Counted from the stretch's first letter, positions 49,301 through 55,337 are shown. The stretch: 64,000 nt of DNA from Liolophura sinensis (GCF_032854445.1 NC_088306.1:2974373-3038372), one strand, 5' to 3'. Translations and numbers: made by a program. The notes: generated from the sequence alone by a model not told the origin.

Positions 49301-52300
49301 TGATTTCTCACATGAAAAAAAAACACAAATGAAATCTAGGTTCCATTCCAGCCTTAGGGAAGGAATTTGTAGATCTCATTGCACTCGCTTTGTGTCGTGA
49401 CTTGATGAATCTCTTGTGGCCATTTTTGCAGACCAACCTTTAATATTTATGGAAGGCCACTTATCTTCAATGGCCGTTGAAGATCGCTTGTCTTCGGGCG
49501 AATTGATGAGCTTATTTGTATGTCACATGTGGGAAAGTTTGTCAGTAACTTGCCAAAGGCTGGTGGTTTACACCACGCATTATGGTTTTCGGCACTCACA
49601 GAAATGACAGGCATTGAGTAAGTGAAATACTATTGTCATTAGGGCACTCACAGTACAGGTGTAGTGTTAAACAACAGTAAGATAAAGAAATGACTTTGGT
49701 TGACTGTACTTTGCATTTCTGTCTCCTCCATTTCAGCGCTTTATATGTAGTTGATTTAAAAAAGTTCCGGCGCATTGCTGCAGGGGATCGTCTGAGAGGG
49801 CAGTATCAGGGCCTGAGTCAGGACCCCAACAGCCTGTCCAATTTGGACCAGGATTTACCTAATAATATGATCCATCAAGTGTCCATTAAGTCTTTACCTC
49901 AGGAGTGGCTCTTCTGTGAGACGTGGTGCAGTGACGAAGAACTAGCACGAGCCAAAACTATAGATCTGGTGAGTTGACATGGGCAAAAACTATAGATCTG
50001 GTGAGTTGACATAGGCAAAAACTATAGATCTGGTGAGCTGGCTTAGGCAAAAACTATAGATCTGGTGAGTTGACATAGGCAAAAACTATAGATCTGGTGA
50101 GCTGGCTTAGGCAAAAACTATAGATCTGGTGAGTTGACATAGGCAAAAACTATAGATCTGGTGAGTTGACATAGGCAAAAACTATAGATCTGGTGAGTTG
50201 ACATAAGCAAAAACTATAGATCTGGTGAGCTGGCTTAGGCAAAAACTATAGATCTGGTGAGTTGACATAGGCAAAAACTATAGATCTGGTGAGCTGACTT
50301 AGTCAACAACTATAGATGTGGTGAGTTGACAGGCAAAAACTATAGATCTTGTGAGTTGACATAGGCAAAAACTATAGATCTGGTGAGCTGACTTAGTCAA
50401 CAACTATAGATGTGGTGAGTTGACATAAGCAAAAACTATAGATCTGGTGAGCTGGCTTAGTCAACAACTATAGATGTGGTGAGTTGACATAAGCAAAAAC
50501 TATAGATCTGGTGAGCTGGCTTAGGCAAAAACTATAGATCTGGTGAGTTGACATAGGCAACACGTATAGATTTGGCGAACTGGCTTAGTCAAAAACTATA
50601 GATGTGGTGAGTTGATATAGGCAAAAACTATAGATCTGGTAAGTTGGCTTGGGCAAAACCTATAGATGTGGTGAGCTGGCTTAGTCAGCAACTCTAAATC
50701 TTGTGAGTTGACATAGGCAAAAACTATAGATCTGGTGAGTTGATTTAGATGAGATCTGGTGAGTCCCATTCATTTGTTTTTACATTGTTCTATAGTTTTG
50801 CCAAGCTCAGTCCCAAAGTGATAGATTCTTAACATAGGTTAAACATTGGTAATACTGGCATTACCTCACCTGGTGCTGTGTATAAGAGGAAAAGGCCCAG
50901 TGCTGATCGGCCTCACTGTCAGTAAAATGAAACTGGTTGAAGCATCTTCTCTGGTGTTTTCAGCATGGTATTCCAGTGAGGTGGCACTATATATATATAT
51001 GTTGGCATTGGTCCAGCCTGCCAGAAGGAAATAATGTTGGAAGTGACATTAAACACCAATCAAATAAAGAAATGAGTTTAACCAAATTTTGGCTCACAGA
51101 TTCTAGACATACGTGTGTAATACTATTTTCAAAACAGTGAAGTAGTTTCATTGTTTGTATCCAATTTCAGAGCCATTGTCTTGTTTTTATAGTTAAAATT
51201 TGATTTGGTAGCTTACCGTTATAATGTGTATTCATGTTTTATTTCTTGCATTCAATATGTATCCCTTTTTTTTTTCAGTGTAATAATCCGTTAACAAAAG
51301 AACCAAAGTTAAAAGCTGCCATGAGAATTGTGCCAGAATGGAAAAATTACGACTATGAAATAAAATTATTTTGGGATTCTGTATACGGTACTAATACAGC
51401 GGAGGATATAGAATATGAAAAACCATTCCAAGAAGGTAGGTGATGCACTTGTGGTTATGATGTGACAAGGTTTATGTTTATGACGGAAGGCAGAGGACTG
51501 TAACTGTGTCGTTAAAGGATACGTGAAACGTGTGGTTTTCATTTCGTAATATGCCATATGTGATACGGCCAAAGATACAAAAGAGTACAAAAAAATATGT
51601 ACAAATGGCTTTAAATTATAGTTTTTTTAAGGCCCGAGCAGTCAGTCAGGAAATTAAGTAGCCTGCTGTGATGATGCCAGCGATGATACCTGTCATTGCA
51701 AATTTTGGGCGCAGGCGGGGGTTGGGAGGGGGTTTTATGCTGGGGGATGGGGGTGGGGAAGAGCCCGAAGTGGGGTCACTAAGCTGATCCTGCATGCACT
51801 GTATATTCAATAATGACATCAAATATGCATAAAATAGAGGAGTTATTAAGAAATGTTAAATATGCCTTAAGAAATGATTTATCATCTTTTGGCATATCTT
51901 TCTTGATATGTTTTATAGAACCTTTTCATGTATCCTTTAAGATGCCTGCCCTCTCAACCCTTTAAAATGCCTGCCTCTCAACCCTTTGGTCACAAGAGGC
52001 GTAGAATTCACTCATATTAGTATTGAACAGGGCATTGTGTAGTTTGCACTGCCTCCATTGTTGTTGTCACCTTGGTGATTAATGGGTCTGTCTTCGTGGT
52101 GTTCTTGCATGAAGTTTGCCTTCTGCCAGTATGACATGTCGTTGGGACTGACTTGCCAAAGGCTGATTGTTTACCCCAGACACTCTTTCACCTGGTAACA
52201 AATAAAGTATTTTGAGTTTGCACTGCTTCCATCAGTGGCTGACCGTGCTCTGGTTGTGTGATGCAGCATGATGTTTGCCAGAGACCTCTTTATCAATATG

Positions 52301-52927
52301 CCATATGCCACTGGACGTAACTTGTGTGATGCAGCATGAGGTTTGCCAGAGACCTCTTTATCAATATGCCATATGCCACTGGACCTAACTTGTGTGATGC
52401 AGCATGAGGTTTGCCAGAGACCTCTTTATCAATATGCCATATGCCACTGGACCTAACTTGGTCAAGGTCAGTGGTTTACCCTTAACATGGGCTACAACAT
52501 ATAAGTGAGAAACAACGTTCACACAGTGTGATTTGTCTTATTTGACACCAGTGCTACAGATAAGGGGCGTACAAGCGTAAATACGCTTAAAAATATGATG
52601 ACATTAAACAGAACAAAATGAGAAAAACATACAACTTTTTTACATGGCTTTTTGGCTTTTCTCCAAAAATCAAAATACCCTTCCTATCAAATTTACCATA
52701 GTTCAATGCATAGTTATATTATAATTGCACTTTCTTTCATTGCATAGCACAAATAAAGTTCCTGTAGGAGGACGTTGTGGTTTGTATTATGAAGAAGTTG
52801 GAAATTCAGTTTTCAACATTTGTAATTTGTTTTGATTTTCTGAATTTTCTGTAAATATTGATGTTTTTAATAATTTGTTCTTATTGTTTCAGATTCATCA
52901 AATGTTACACCGAGGACCGATTTATAA
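7801..52927 (+). CDS. UGGT: UDP-glucose:glycoprotein glucosyltransferase, 5' end missing (39 exons)
   Basis: UGGT is a soluble ER enzyme. It recognises misfolded glycoproteins and adds one glucose from UDP-glucose to their high-mannose glycan, sending them back to calnexin/calreticulin. Exons: 7801-7931, 8697-8809, 9863-10034, 10248-10344, 12331-12406, 13142-13242, 14419-14518, 15986-16046, 16739-16894, 17561-17644, 18268-18387, 19287-19372, 19916-20051, 21841-21969, 22694-22858, 23556-23679, 25190-25285, 25722-25816, 26414-26620, 27264-27395, 28632-28762, 30443-30541, 33740-33842, 34835-34914, 36056-36245, 36783-36834, 38220-38326, 39003-39088, 40177-40261, 42184-42266, 43670-43762, 44386-44470, 46176-46285, 46922-46994, 48081-48184, 48829-48885, 49737-49968, 51279-51435, 52893-52927. 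All junctions are GT-AG and all phases agree, giving 1,446 residues. Compared with the roughly 1,550-residue animal protein, about the first 95 residues (signal peptide, start of domain 1) are missing. Confidence 0.95.
8287..8420 (+). mobile_element. SINE family A, 5'-truncated
   Basis: Begins at AACCTGTGGATGG and carries the family core (GTATAAGTGAAATATT, then CGTAAAACACCAGTCAA) and a TAAATAAATA tail. It lies in UGGT intron 1. Confidence 0.8.
8826..8945. repeat. CTGT-type microsatellite
   Basis: Imperfect runs of CTGTCTGTCTGTCCGTGT, starting about 15 bases after the exon 2 donor. Confidence 0.85.
10345..12330. other. UGGT intron 4, no recognisable content
   Basis: AT-rich unique sequence. 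I see no coding exon, SINE core or tandem repeat in it. The frame at 11450-11725 has no recognisable motif. Confidence 0.5.
12331..16894 (+). CDS. UGGT: UGGT exons 5-9: acidic loop and second thioredoxin-like domain
   Basis: Exon 5 starts with a strongly charged D/E/K run ([16 protein letters not shown]), a flexible loop in UGGTs, then Q-G-F-I-F-S-T-L. Exon 6 carries the diagnostic [10 protein letters not shown]. Exon 7 continues D-L-S-L-Q-A-A and ends at L-S-type S-Q-N-F-P. Exon 8 is short (61 bases), K-S-E-L-R-E-E-I. Exon 9 has [12 protein letters not shown] and V-M-E-G-L, the heart of the Thioredoxin_13 region. Confidence 0.92.
12430..12880 (+). mobile_element. SINE family B, long form
   Basis: A tRNA-like head (GGCCTTATTGTTAAGAGTGT) is followed by the family B body (GTTGCTGC, TCAGTATAATGTGACTGGGT, ACTTCAGTGGCGGCA) and a GTTAAACCCCAAGCAT plus CATTCATT end. 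A further 160 bases (TGATGTTTTTAGCCCAC to GTTCACTCAGTGCA) are shared with the copy at 27850-28283, so the mobile unit may be longer than the usual family B end. Confidence 0.75.
13433..13588 (-). mobile_element. SINE family A, partial, minus strand
   Basis: TTATTTATTTATTTC tail, then the reversed core and CGACCATCCGCAGGTT. A family C SINE is inserted just beyond it. Confidence 0.75.
13592..13982 (-). mobile_element. SINE family C, minus strand, with 16-bp target duplication
   Basis: On the minus strand a tRNA-like head (GGCCCGGATAGCACAGTTGG, TAGAGCGTCCGCTTCGG) starts a body of about 350 bp ending near AATCCCAAGCACTCACTC. CCCAAACATATAGAGT occurs at 13592-13607 and 13967-13982, an exact 16-bp target-site duplication, so the insertion is fairly young. 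Confidence 0.8.
14208..14400. repeat. Degenerate TGTTGACAT-rich tract
   Basis: Repeated TGTTGACA/TGATGTTGAC words up to 20 bases before the exon 7 acceptor. Too diverged to give a period. Confidence 0.5.
14842..14993 (-). mobile_element. SINE family A, partial, minus strand
   Basis: TTATTTATTTGATTGGTG followed by reversed core words (AATATTTCACTTATA) and ATGACCATCCTCAGG. Confidence 0.75.
15275..15605. repeat. 26-bp minisatellite, about 13 copies
   Basis: Unit ATGCAATGTGGCCAATGACA + CAGACC. Starts at 15275, 15301 and 15327 fix the 26-bp period. Variants with GGTCAAGG occur near the end. UGGT intron 7. Confidence 0.9.
15860..15955. repeat. GGTACGTC/GGTATGTC degenerate repeat
   Basis: Eight or so GGTAYGTC-like words with variable spacing, ending 30 bases before the exon 8 acceptor. 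Confidence 0.6.
16266..16370. repeat. 51-bp tandem duplication
   Basis: TGTACTACGGCTTCCATCTA and the following bases are repeated once 51 bases later, almost exactly. Confidence 0.85.
17300..17446 (+). mobile_element. SINE family A, 5'-truncated
   Basis: GGGAAGGTCTGCTAGCAACC to AAATAAATAAATAAA with a well-preserved core. It lies 115 bases before exon 10. Confidence 0.85.
17561..23679 (+). CDS. UGGT: UGGT exons 10-16: third thioredoxin-like region
   Basis: Exon 10 starts exactly at G-D-R-L-N after a TAG acceptor. Exon 11 has [15 protein letters not shown], a UGGT signature. Exon 12 has V-F-I-V-D-P. Exons 13-14 give I-G-I-I-F-V-V-D-F and the following helical part. Exon 15 has [10 protein letters not shown]. 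Exon 16 has [15 protein letters not shown]. Together they correspond to Thioredoxin_14. The match to UGGT is continuous across all junctions, so no exon is missing here. Confidence 0.92.
17660..18102 (+). repeat. Minisatellite expanded inside a SINE family A core
   Basis: About seven copies of a 50-60-bp unit (CATTCCCCCGGGCTCTGTCC, GGTTTCCTTCCA, TATCTGGCTACTGTCGTA) run from 15 bases after the exon 10 donor. The last copy continues into the intact SINE end (GTATAAGTGAAATATTCTTC) and TAAATAAATAAA. The unit is the middle of the SINE, so the array arose by tandem expansion within one insertion. Confidence 0.85.
18793..19052 (+). mobile_element. SINE family A, full length
   Basis: The tRNA-like head GGCCCCCGTGGCTTAGTTGG contains an A-box-like TGGCTTAGTTGG. 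A B-box-like GAGATCAAGTCC follows, then the TGCGGATGGTCGTGGGTTTC middle, the core and a poly(A). It is the most complete copy after 55353-55624. UGGT intron 11. Confidence 0.88.
20287..20563 (+). mobile_element. SINE family B
   Basis: A tRNA-like head (TTCGGTGGCCAAGTGATTAG, AGTGTCGGCCTCGAAGTC) is followed by the family B body and a CATTCATTCATT tail. Confidence 0.8.
20971..21186 (+). mobile_element. SINE family A, head-truncated
   Basis: CATGACCCAGGAGCCTCTCA through a B-box-like AGAGTTCAAGTC to the core GCATAAGTGAAATATTCTTG. Confidence 0.8.
21315..21800. repeat. About 32-bp AT-rich minisatellite, about 15 copies
   Basis: Unit AAATCCTGGTATTTCACCTT + TATATAAATAAT with length variation. Ends 40 bases before exon 14. 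Confidence 0.85.
23219..23471 (+). mobile_element. SINE family A, diverged
   Basis: Head GACCACCATGGCCTAGTGG, B-box-like GTGAGTTCAAGTCC, and core with TGAGTGATATATTCTTGAGT; TAAATAAATT tail. Confidence 0.75.
24586..24895. repeat. 60-bp minisatellite, five copies
   Basis: Starts TGTCCTGTACGAAACAGATT and holds CCCATGTCAAAATACTGGTT; the first copies are nearly identical. As 60 is a multiple of three, several frames stay open across it without any coding meaning. Confidence 0.92.
25190..28762 (+). CDS. UGGT: UGGT exons 17-21: fourth thioredoxin-like domain
   Basis: Exon 17 ends in M-N-Y-L-V-K-K-G, exon 18 has [10 protein letters not shown], and exon 19 (207 bases, the second largest here) has R-L-G-F-I-F-N-P. 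Exon 20 supplies V-R-G-V-I-A-N-G-R and exon 21 completes it with V-L-G-P-F. This corresponds to Thioredoxin_15. Confidence 0.92.
25948..26213 (+). mobile_element. SINE family A with 14-bp target duplication
   Basis: ATGTTTCATGTGCT flanks the SINE at 25948-25961 and 26200-26213. The head GGGGGCCTCCGTGGCTGAAG and B-box-like GAGTTCAAGTCC are kept, but part of the core is deleted. Confidence 0.82.
27436..27750 (+). mobile_element. Family D dispersed repeat (likely SINE)
   Basis: Shares its order of words (TTGGATAGAGAACTTGTTGATT, CCTCCACCCATAAAAGTGAC) and its CATCAAATAAAT end with 47566-47758. No clear tRNA head. Confidence 0.5.
27850..28283 (+). mobile_element. SINE family B, long form
   Basis: Same body and same 150-base 3' extension as 12430-12880, diverged by scattered substitutions and a small insertion (GTACTCA). 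Confidence 0.75.
28284..28372 (+). mobile_element. Family B fragment
   Basis: GAAACAGGACTGGTCGGCCC to TTTCAGTGGCAGCAGC; both ends lost. Confidence 0.65.
28433..28576 (+). mobile_element. SINE family A, 5'-truncated
   Basis: AAGGTCTGTCAGCAACTTCC to TAAAACACCGATGAA, ending 55 bases before exon 21. Confidence 0.75.
28870..29400. repeat. About 165-bp tandem repeat, 3-4 copies
   Basis: GTCGATGTAGTGTCAGCCTG, GGTGGTTCAAACTATTCAAC and GGTATGAAGTGTCATCTAAT recur in order. Later copies add CCCTTAAATA. Confidence 0.85.
30112..30229 (+). mobile_element. SINE family A, short diverged fragment
   Basis: CCATGGTTGTGAATTTCCTC to a diverged ATTATTCTTGAGTACAG core. Confidence 0.6.
30443..42266 (+). CDS. UGGT: UGGT exons 22-30: beta-rich linker before the catalytic domain
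   Basis: Exon 23 gives L-D-P-L-T-R-E-A-Q. Exon 24 has [16 protein letters not shown]. Exon 25 has [10 protein letters not shown] and the P-E-S-W-L-V-E-S-V signature. Exon 26 is 52 bases. Exon 27 has G-Q-P-P-R-G-L-Q-F and I-V-M-A-N-L. Exon 28 has [10 protein letters not shown]. Exon 29 has F-K-S-K-I-I-K-V. Exon 30 is a lysine/glutamate-rich linker. The region forms the beta-sandwich part that joins the folding-sensor domains to the transferase. Confidence 0.92.
30650..33230. repeat. About 101-bp minisatellite, about 25 copies
   Basis: Unit words in order: GACGATCAGCTCTGACC, GTGCTCCGAAGTTGAGCACA, TCATTGGCGAGTCATCTGGC, TGAACAGAATGGCAGGAGGG and AAGATGATCAGTGCATTGTT. Two subtypes (GTGCTCCGAAG and GAGTGCTGGAG) alternate irregularly. 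The array fills most of UGGT intron 22. Confidence 0.93.
33396..33560. repeat. About 57-bp AT-rich repeat, three copies
   Basis: ATTAATTAAATTTGATG, then ATTGGAACATTTTGTACCTG, repeated three times with small changes. Confidence 0.85.
34984..35374 (+). mobile_element. SINE family B, interrupted by a family A insertion
   Basis: The family B body runs from TTGTTGCTGC to the CTCCTGATC near 35,189. It resumes at 35,311 with CATCGTCATGTGGCTG and ends GTTAAACCCCAAGCAC. The interruption is the entry at 35187-35322. Confidence 0.82.
35187..35322 (+). mobile_element. 5'-truncated SINE family A nested in family B, 12-bp target duplication
   Basis: ATCATTCATCAT flanks the insert exactly at 35187-35198 and 35311-35322. 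The insert begins at TGGTTGTGGGTTTCC and ends CAAATAAATA, showing that a 5'-truncated copy was retrotransposed as such. Confidence 0.88.
35762..35887 (+). mobile_element. SINE family A, diverged fragment
   Basis: GGGAAGGTCTGCCAGCAACC to GATAAATAAA with much of the core altered. Confidence 0.65.
36360..36680. repeat. 20-bp repeat within a duplicated 170-bp block
   Basis: ATAATTGAAAAGTTGGGGG-type units follow a block starting TTTGTCTCCAAAATCAGAAT. The whole block occurs twice (about 36,364 and 36,527). It ends about 100 bases before exon 26. Confidence 0.88.
37222..37520 (+). mobile_element. Old SINE family B-like copy
   Basis: A diverged tRNA-like head (GTAGTTGATAGATTATCTGC, GGGTTCATCCC) and a GCTCGGTGTCAGTAATATCT body. 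Heavily mutated. Confidence 0.55.
37840..38276 (+). repeat. About 102-bp tandem copies of the UGGT exon 27 acceptor
   Basis: The intron end plus the first 45 or so bases of exon 27 (TTTTTTCTGAAG acceptor, GTCATTGCTATGAC, GGCCAACCTCCACGAGG) occur as decoys starting at 37915, 38017 and 38119, plus one acceptor-less copy near 37,845. The real exon starts at 38220. Decoys run on into TTTTTATACTAATA and hit an in-frame stop in at least the 38017 copy. Confidence 0.92.
39211..39365 (+). mobile_element. SINE family A, diverged
   Basis: AAGTCTGCCAGCTCTCTGCA to GTAAAACACCAATGGAATAA; it has a small insertion in the core. Confidence 0.7.
39581..40146. mobile_element. 566-bp TTAA-bounded MITE
   Basis: The left end TTAAAGGAGAAGAACACTTA and the right end (reverse complement TTAAGGGAGAAGAAACTTAA) form an imperfect 20-bp terminal inverted repeat that begins in TTAA on both sides, as for piggyBac-type target choice. 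No coding frame of note. The interior is GC-richer than the flanks. Its right end is 30 bases before the exon 29 start. A second, half copy is at 7501-7574. Confidence 0.75.
40785..41890. repeat. 36-bp minisatellite, about 30 copies
   Basis: Unit GAAGTTATGTACGTGTGAAA + ACAGTAAGGCAGATCT, with GTACCTGTA, GTACATATA and GATCCG variants. The period is a multiple of three, so it is open in several frames on both strands; I regard none as coding. Confidence 0.95.
41890..41990 (+). mobile_element. SINE family A, 3' end only
   Basis: GGTCAGGCTCTGCCCAGTTT to CAAATAAATAAATT, directly joined to the 36-bp array. Confidence 0.8.
42267..43669. other. UGGT intron 30, no recognisable content
   Basis: AT-rich sequence with one 12-base A run near 42,842 and no SINE or array that I can identify. 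Confidence 0.5.
43670..51435 (+). CDS. UGGT: UGGT exons 31-38: GT24 glucosyltransferase domain
   Basis: Catalytic domain, about residues 1,143-1,415 of the part seen. Exon 31 opens with [15 protein letters not shown]. Exon 32 has [12 protein letters not shown]. Exon 33 has [10 protein letters not shown]. Exon 34 has F-V-D-A-D-Q, the D-x-D that binds UDP-glucose with Ca2+. Exon 35 has [12 protein letters not shown]. Exon 36 has F-W-K-S-G-Y-W. Exon 37 (232 bases, the largest) has L-D-Q-D-L-P-N-N and W-L-F-C-E-T-W-C. Exon 38 has I-V-P-E-W. No catalytic residue appears changed, so the enzyme should be active if the 5' end is intact. Confidence 0.94.
43778..43850 (+). repeat. Shrunken tandem copy of the UGGT exon 31 donor region
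   Basis: ATAACTGGTTCAGGCACACC, then GAAGTACTCTGAACATCTTCT, then CTCAG and GTAAGTTAA repeat exon 31 and its donor with the middle of the exon deleted, some 75 bases after the true donor. Confidence 0.85.
44455..44565 (+). repeat. Tandem copy of the UGGT exon 32 donor
   Basis: CTACCTTTAAGGTTTGT occurs at the true exon end and again about 50 bases later, with the following GCCTCTATAA and TTAATCAC words also duplicated. Confidence 0.8.
44690..45585. repeat. 37-bp minisatellite, about 24 copies
   Basis: Unit AAGCAGTATTTCATGATTGC + GTGTATCTGAGCAAGTT, with CACGATCGC and GAGCTTGTT variants. UGGT intron 32. Confidence 0.93.
46390..46480. repeat. ACATGTAGACAGCAATATAT short repeat
   Basis: Four or five imperfect copies of about 20 bases after exon 33. 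Confidence 0.8.
46999..47123. repeat. TATTG microsatellite
   Basis: TATTGTGTTG, TATTGTATTA and TATTGTATTG repeats starting 5 bases after the exon 34 donor. Confidence 0.9.
47212..47300 (+). mobile_element. SINE family A, 3' end
   Basis: ATCTCTTCCCACTGTAATGC to the core and CATTCAAATAAGT. Confidence 0.75.
47566..47758 (+). mobile_element. Family D dispersed repeat
   Basis: TCTCATCTTGGACAAGGAAT, GTTTGTCAGTAACTCGCC and a CAATCAAATAAATAAA tail, shared in part with 27436-27750 and 49278-49690. Confidence 0.6.
47765..47995. repeat. 46-bp minisatellite, five copies
   Basis: GACCAGGGTAACAGCCATTA and ATTTGAAGAAAGTATAATGT recur almost without change, a sign of recent expansion. Ends 85 bases before exon 35. 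Confidence 0.93.
48250..48465 (+). mobile_element. SINE family A, diverged
   Basis: Keeps AGTGTGAGTTCAAGTCCAG (B-box) and CAGCAGATGGTCATGATTTT; the core is badly altered. Confidence 0.65.
48989..49033. repeat. C-rich tract
   Basis: CCCTCCCCCC-type run, simple sequence in intron 36. Confidence 0.9.
49278..49690 (+). mobile_element. Family D repeat with tRNA-like head
   Basis: A GCCGTGGCCAAATGGTTTAG head, GGTTCCATTCC B-box-like word, the family D middle (AGTTTGTCAGTAACTTGCC) and a TTAAACAACAGTAAGATAAA end, 45 bases before exon 37. Confidence 0.6.
49950..50745 (+). repeat. 32-bp array built from the UGGT exon 37 donor, about 25 copies
   Basis: The exon end and donor (AAACTATAGATCTG then GTGAGTTGACAT) are the first unit. 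Some 24 further copies follow at about 32 bases, with GAGCTGGCTTAG and AGTCAACAAC variants. Most units keep CTG followed by GTGAGT or GTGAGC, so most remain plausible 5' splice sites. Any use of them would add V-S or L-V-S and then TGA. Confidence 0.95.
50862..51068 (+). mobile_element. SINE family B-like fragment
   Basis: TTACCTCACCTGGTGCTGTG, CTCACTGTCAGTAAAATGAA and TTAAACACCAATCAAATAAA; diverged, head lost. Confidence 0.6.
52060..52215 (+). mobile_element. Family D-like remnant
   Basis: Contains GACTTGCCAAAGGCTGATTG and TTTACCCCAGACACTC like the family D middle; ends AACAAATAAAG. Confidence 0.4.
52256..52460. repeat. 68-bp tandem repeat, three copies
   Basis: GTGTGATGCAGCATGAGGTT, TGCCAGAGACCTCTTTATCA and ATATGCCATATGCCACTGG recur three times in the last intron. 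Confidence 0.92.
52893..52927 (+). CDS. UGGT: UGGT terminal exon with ER-retention-like RTDL end
   Basis: The last 11 residues end P-R-T-D-L before TAA at 52925-52927. UGGTs end in KDEL-like retention tetrapeptides (for example REEL), and RTDL fits that variant class. The exon begins in phase 1, matching exon 38. The stop overlaps an AATAAA hexamer (52926-52931) that is too close to be the sole poly(A) signal. Confidence 0.85.
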
Positions 52928-53075
52928 TAAAGCCCAAGTTTAGTTTATTACATGCCAAGTGCTCATCTGGCACCTTCACATTTTCACACCTTTGATATCC
53001 TCTTATATACAATCACATACATGTACTTGCACACCTGTGTCATTCCAAAATCCATGTCATAATGTCCACTGTGTA

Positions 53076-53081
53076 AATAAA
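53076..53081 (+). terminator. Candidate UGGT poly(A) signal
   Basis: An AATAAA hexamer about 150 bases after the stop codon, followed within about 20-40 bases by a T-rich stretch (TTTTTATTTATTGTT). This would give a short 3' UTR. Other hexamers occur further on inside SINE tails, so the choice is tentative. Confidence 0.5.
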
Positions 53082-53099
53082 TGGTTAGAACTGAGATTT

Positions 53100-53690
53100 T
53101 TATTTATTGTTAATAGGTATTTAAATTTGTAAAGTTTACAAGGTTTTATGAGCCAGATTTTGAACTTATGAAGTGAGGTTATTGTTCATCCTACGTGTTT
53201 TGTATGGAAGAGGAATGGTATCATACCAGTTTTCTTCAGGCACGGTAAAAGAGGCTGTCAAGAGATGTTTGGTTAACTAATCCATCTTACATGTAGCTTA
53301 TCAAATCAATTTTTCTTTATTCTCCAAGAACTTCTCAAATTATTGCTTTTCAAAAAATCTCTGACTCGTAAGGGTACTACTTATAGTGTAAAAATAATTC
53401 TAAAGGTTAAAAAAGTTATAATGCAAGCGACATTATTAATTTTACGAAAATTAATTACCGATGTTGAACTGTAACACATGCAAAGACAAGGCCGATATTG
53501 TGTGAAAGGTAATTATTTGGGCTATTCTAAAATAGCAAACTTTCTATTTAGATTTGCGCGGATCGTATTTACGCCAATAATTTGCAGGTGTAATCTCCTA
53601 ATTTTTATGCTACCTTCTTTCTTCATCCTTTTCGCATGTTCACCAAAGGAAGTTTTAAGAATGTGGTGAAAGCATTTCTGTGTTAAGACA
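53100..53690. other. Downstream flank of UGGT
   Basis: AT-rich unique sequence between the UGGT 3' end and the first intergenic SINE; nothing recognised. Confidence 0.5.
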
Positions 53691-53691
53691 C

Positions 53692-53995
53692 TACTTCGCT
53701 GGCCTAACGGTTAGAGCGTCCGCCTCGAAATGATATTTGTTACTTGCCGCTCAGCACCAATAGGCTAGTACAAGGAAACAGGATTGGCTGCCCCCGGTGG
53801 TAGTAAAATGTGGGTGAGGTGTCATGTCTGGTGTCTTTGACATGACACTTCAGTGGCGGCAACACTTTGGCAGCATTGACTCGCCCTTCCACAAGAAAAC
53901 ACAGTATATGTACACTAACCTAATGACTCCTCGTCGTCATATGCAGAAAAATTTTTAAGTACAACGTAACAGTACCCAAACATACTTACATACAC
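53692..53995 (+). mobile_element. SINE family B, near full length
   Basis: A clear tRNA-like head (GCTGGCCTAACGGTTAGAGC, GTCCGCCTCGAA), the family B body and an ACATACTTACATACA tail. First repeat downstream of UGGT. Confidence 0.82.
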
Positions 53996-54044
53996 CCATA
54001 TATATTTTCACTAACTGTTTTCAAAACTCTACATACTGTCTCGA

Positions 54045-54078
54045 GACCCCCTCCCCCCCCCCCCCCCCACCCCCCACC
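54045..54078. repeat. Poly-C tract
   Basis: A run of C broken by A. Confidence 0.95.
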
Positions 54079-54150
54079 AAAAATATTTTCTGTCAAGTCC
54101 TGATATCTGCAAACCCACATAGCATGAACTATCTTCTGAATCGGGGGCTT

Positions 54151-54376
54151 GTACTCAAGAACATTTCACTTATATGACAGCGGCCAGCATTATCTTGGGA
54201 GGAAACCGGGCAGAGCCCGGGGGGAAACCCACGACCATCCGCAGGTCGCTGACAAAACCTTCCCACTTACGACCGGAGAGGAAGCCAGCATGAGCTGGAC
54301 TTGAACTCACAGCGACGGCATTGGTGAGAGACTCCTGGGTCATTACGCTGTGCTAGAGCGCTAACCTACTGAGCTA
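54151..54376 (-). mobile_element. SINE family A, minus strand, complete head
   Basis: Reversed core (GTACTCAAGAACATTTCACT), GGCAGAGCCCGG, GACCATCCGCAGG, B-box complement GGACTTGAACTC, and A-box complement CTAACCTACTGAGC. Confidence 0.85.
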
Positions 54377-54379
54377 TAT

Positions 54380-55335
54380 GTGGAGAATTAATTATAAATC
54401 ATGTATCATTCAATATAACCGAACTAAATTGTCTACAGATACTCTACAGATAGGTAAAATAATATATGGTCGAAAAAAAAGGAAAAGACCTAACTTACTA
54501 AACAATTAGTTTTATCGCTCTGTTTCATGAGGAAAAGATAACTCAGAAACATGATGTACACAGTTTGTACAAACAATTTTTTTTTTCAACCAGTGTTATA
54601 CAGTGGGAGTTTTACTTACTGTTGGCACAGATTCACTGTTCTGTAGCAGATTTATTCTTGATAACTCTTCTTGATAATGATCTGATTGAATTGAATGGTT
54701 ATTGACCATACGTAAATATATGTATAATCACATATCTCGTAAATGGCGGGAATAAAGTCCGAGGGACTTGTTCTATCCCTGACTCATTATTATCAAATAA
54801 TAACAATACATGCTTGGTGAGGAGCGGTAATTATTGAACAATTGTATTAACAAAAAACAGATTTCAGGGAAAAAATTAACATAGAAATGTAACACTGCAA
54901 AAACCTAAGTTAACTATACAGTAGTGTCTGGGAGATTGTATGACTAATGTGGAATATAAATGAGGTAGCCAATTTGGCAAACAAAAATTCTGGGCTTTTC
55001 CCACATCAGAGTTTTGCTTTAAGGTTAAGCACGTGCAGGGAAGGGGATATTGTGAATGTGTTTTTATTTTCCGTTTTATGGATTGACTGAAATTGCTTGA
55101 GGACTTTGCTCTACACTATTTCATATCAGATCTCTTCATTCCTTACTGTATAAACCACGTGGTCACATCTGAAAATTCAAAAAATAATTTCACTGCTTGG
55201 TAGCAGCGCAGAAGGATGCATCAAGTGGAATCGGTGAAAATGTAAACTTTTTTGTAGCTGCAATTATAACCAAGGAAGAATTTTTTAAAACACCACCTCG
55301 GCATGTTCTACCAGCATTACTGCATTATTAACTTT
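54380..55335. other. Intergenic stretch without recognised features
   Basis: AT-rich unique sequence between two family A SINEs. Confidence 0.5.
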
Positions 55336-55337
55336 GC

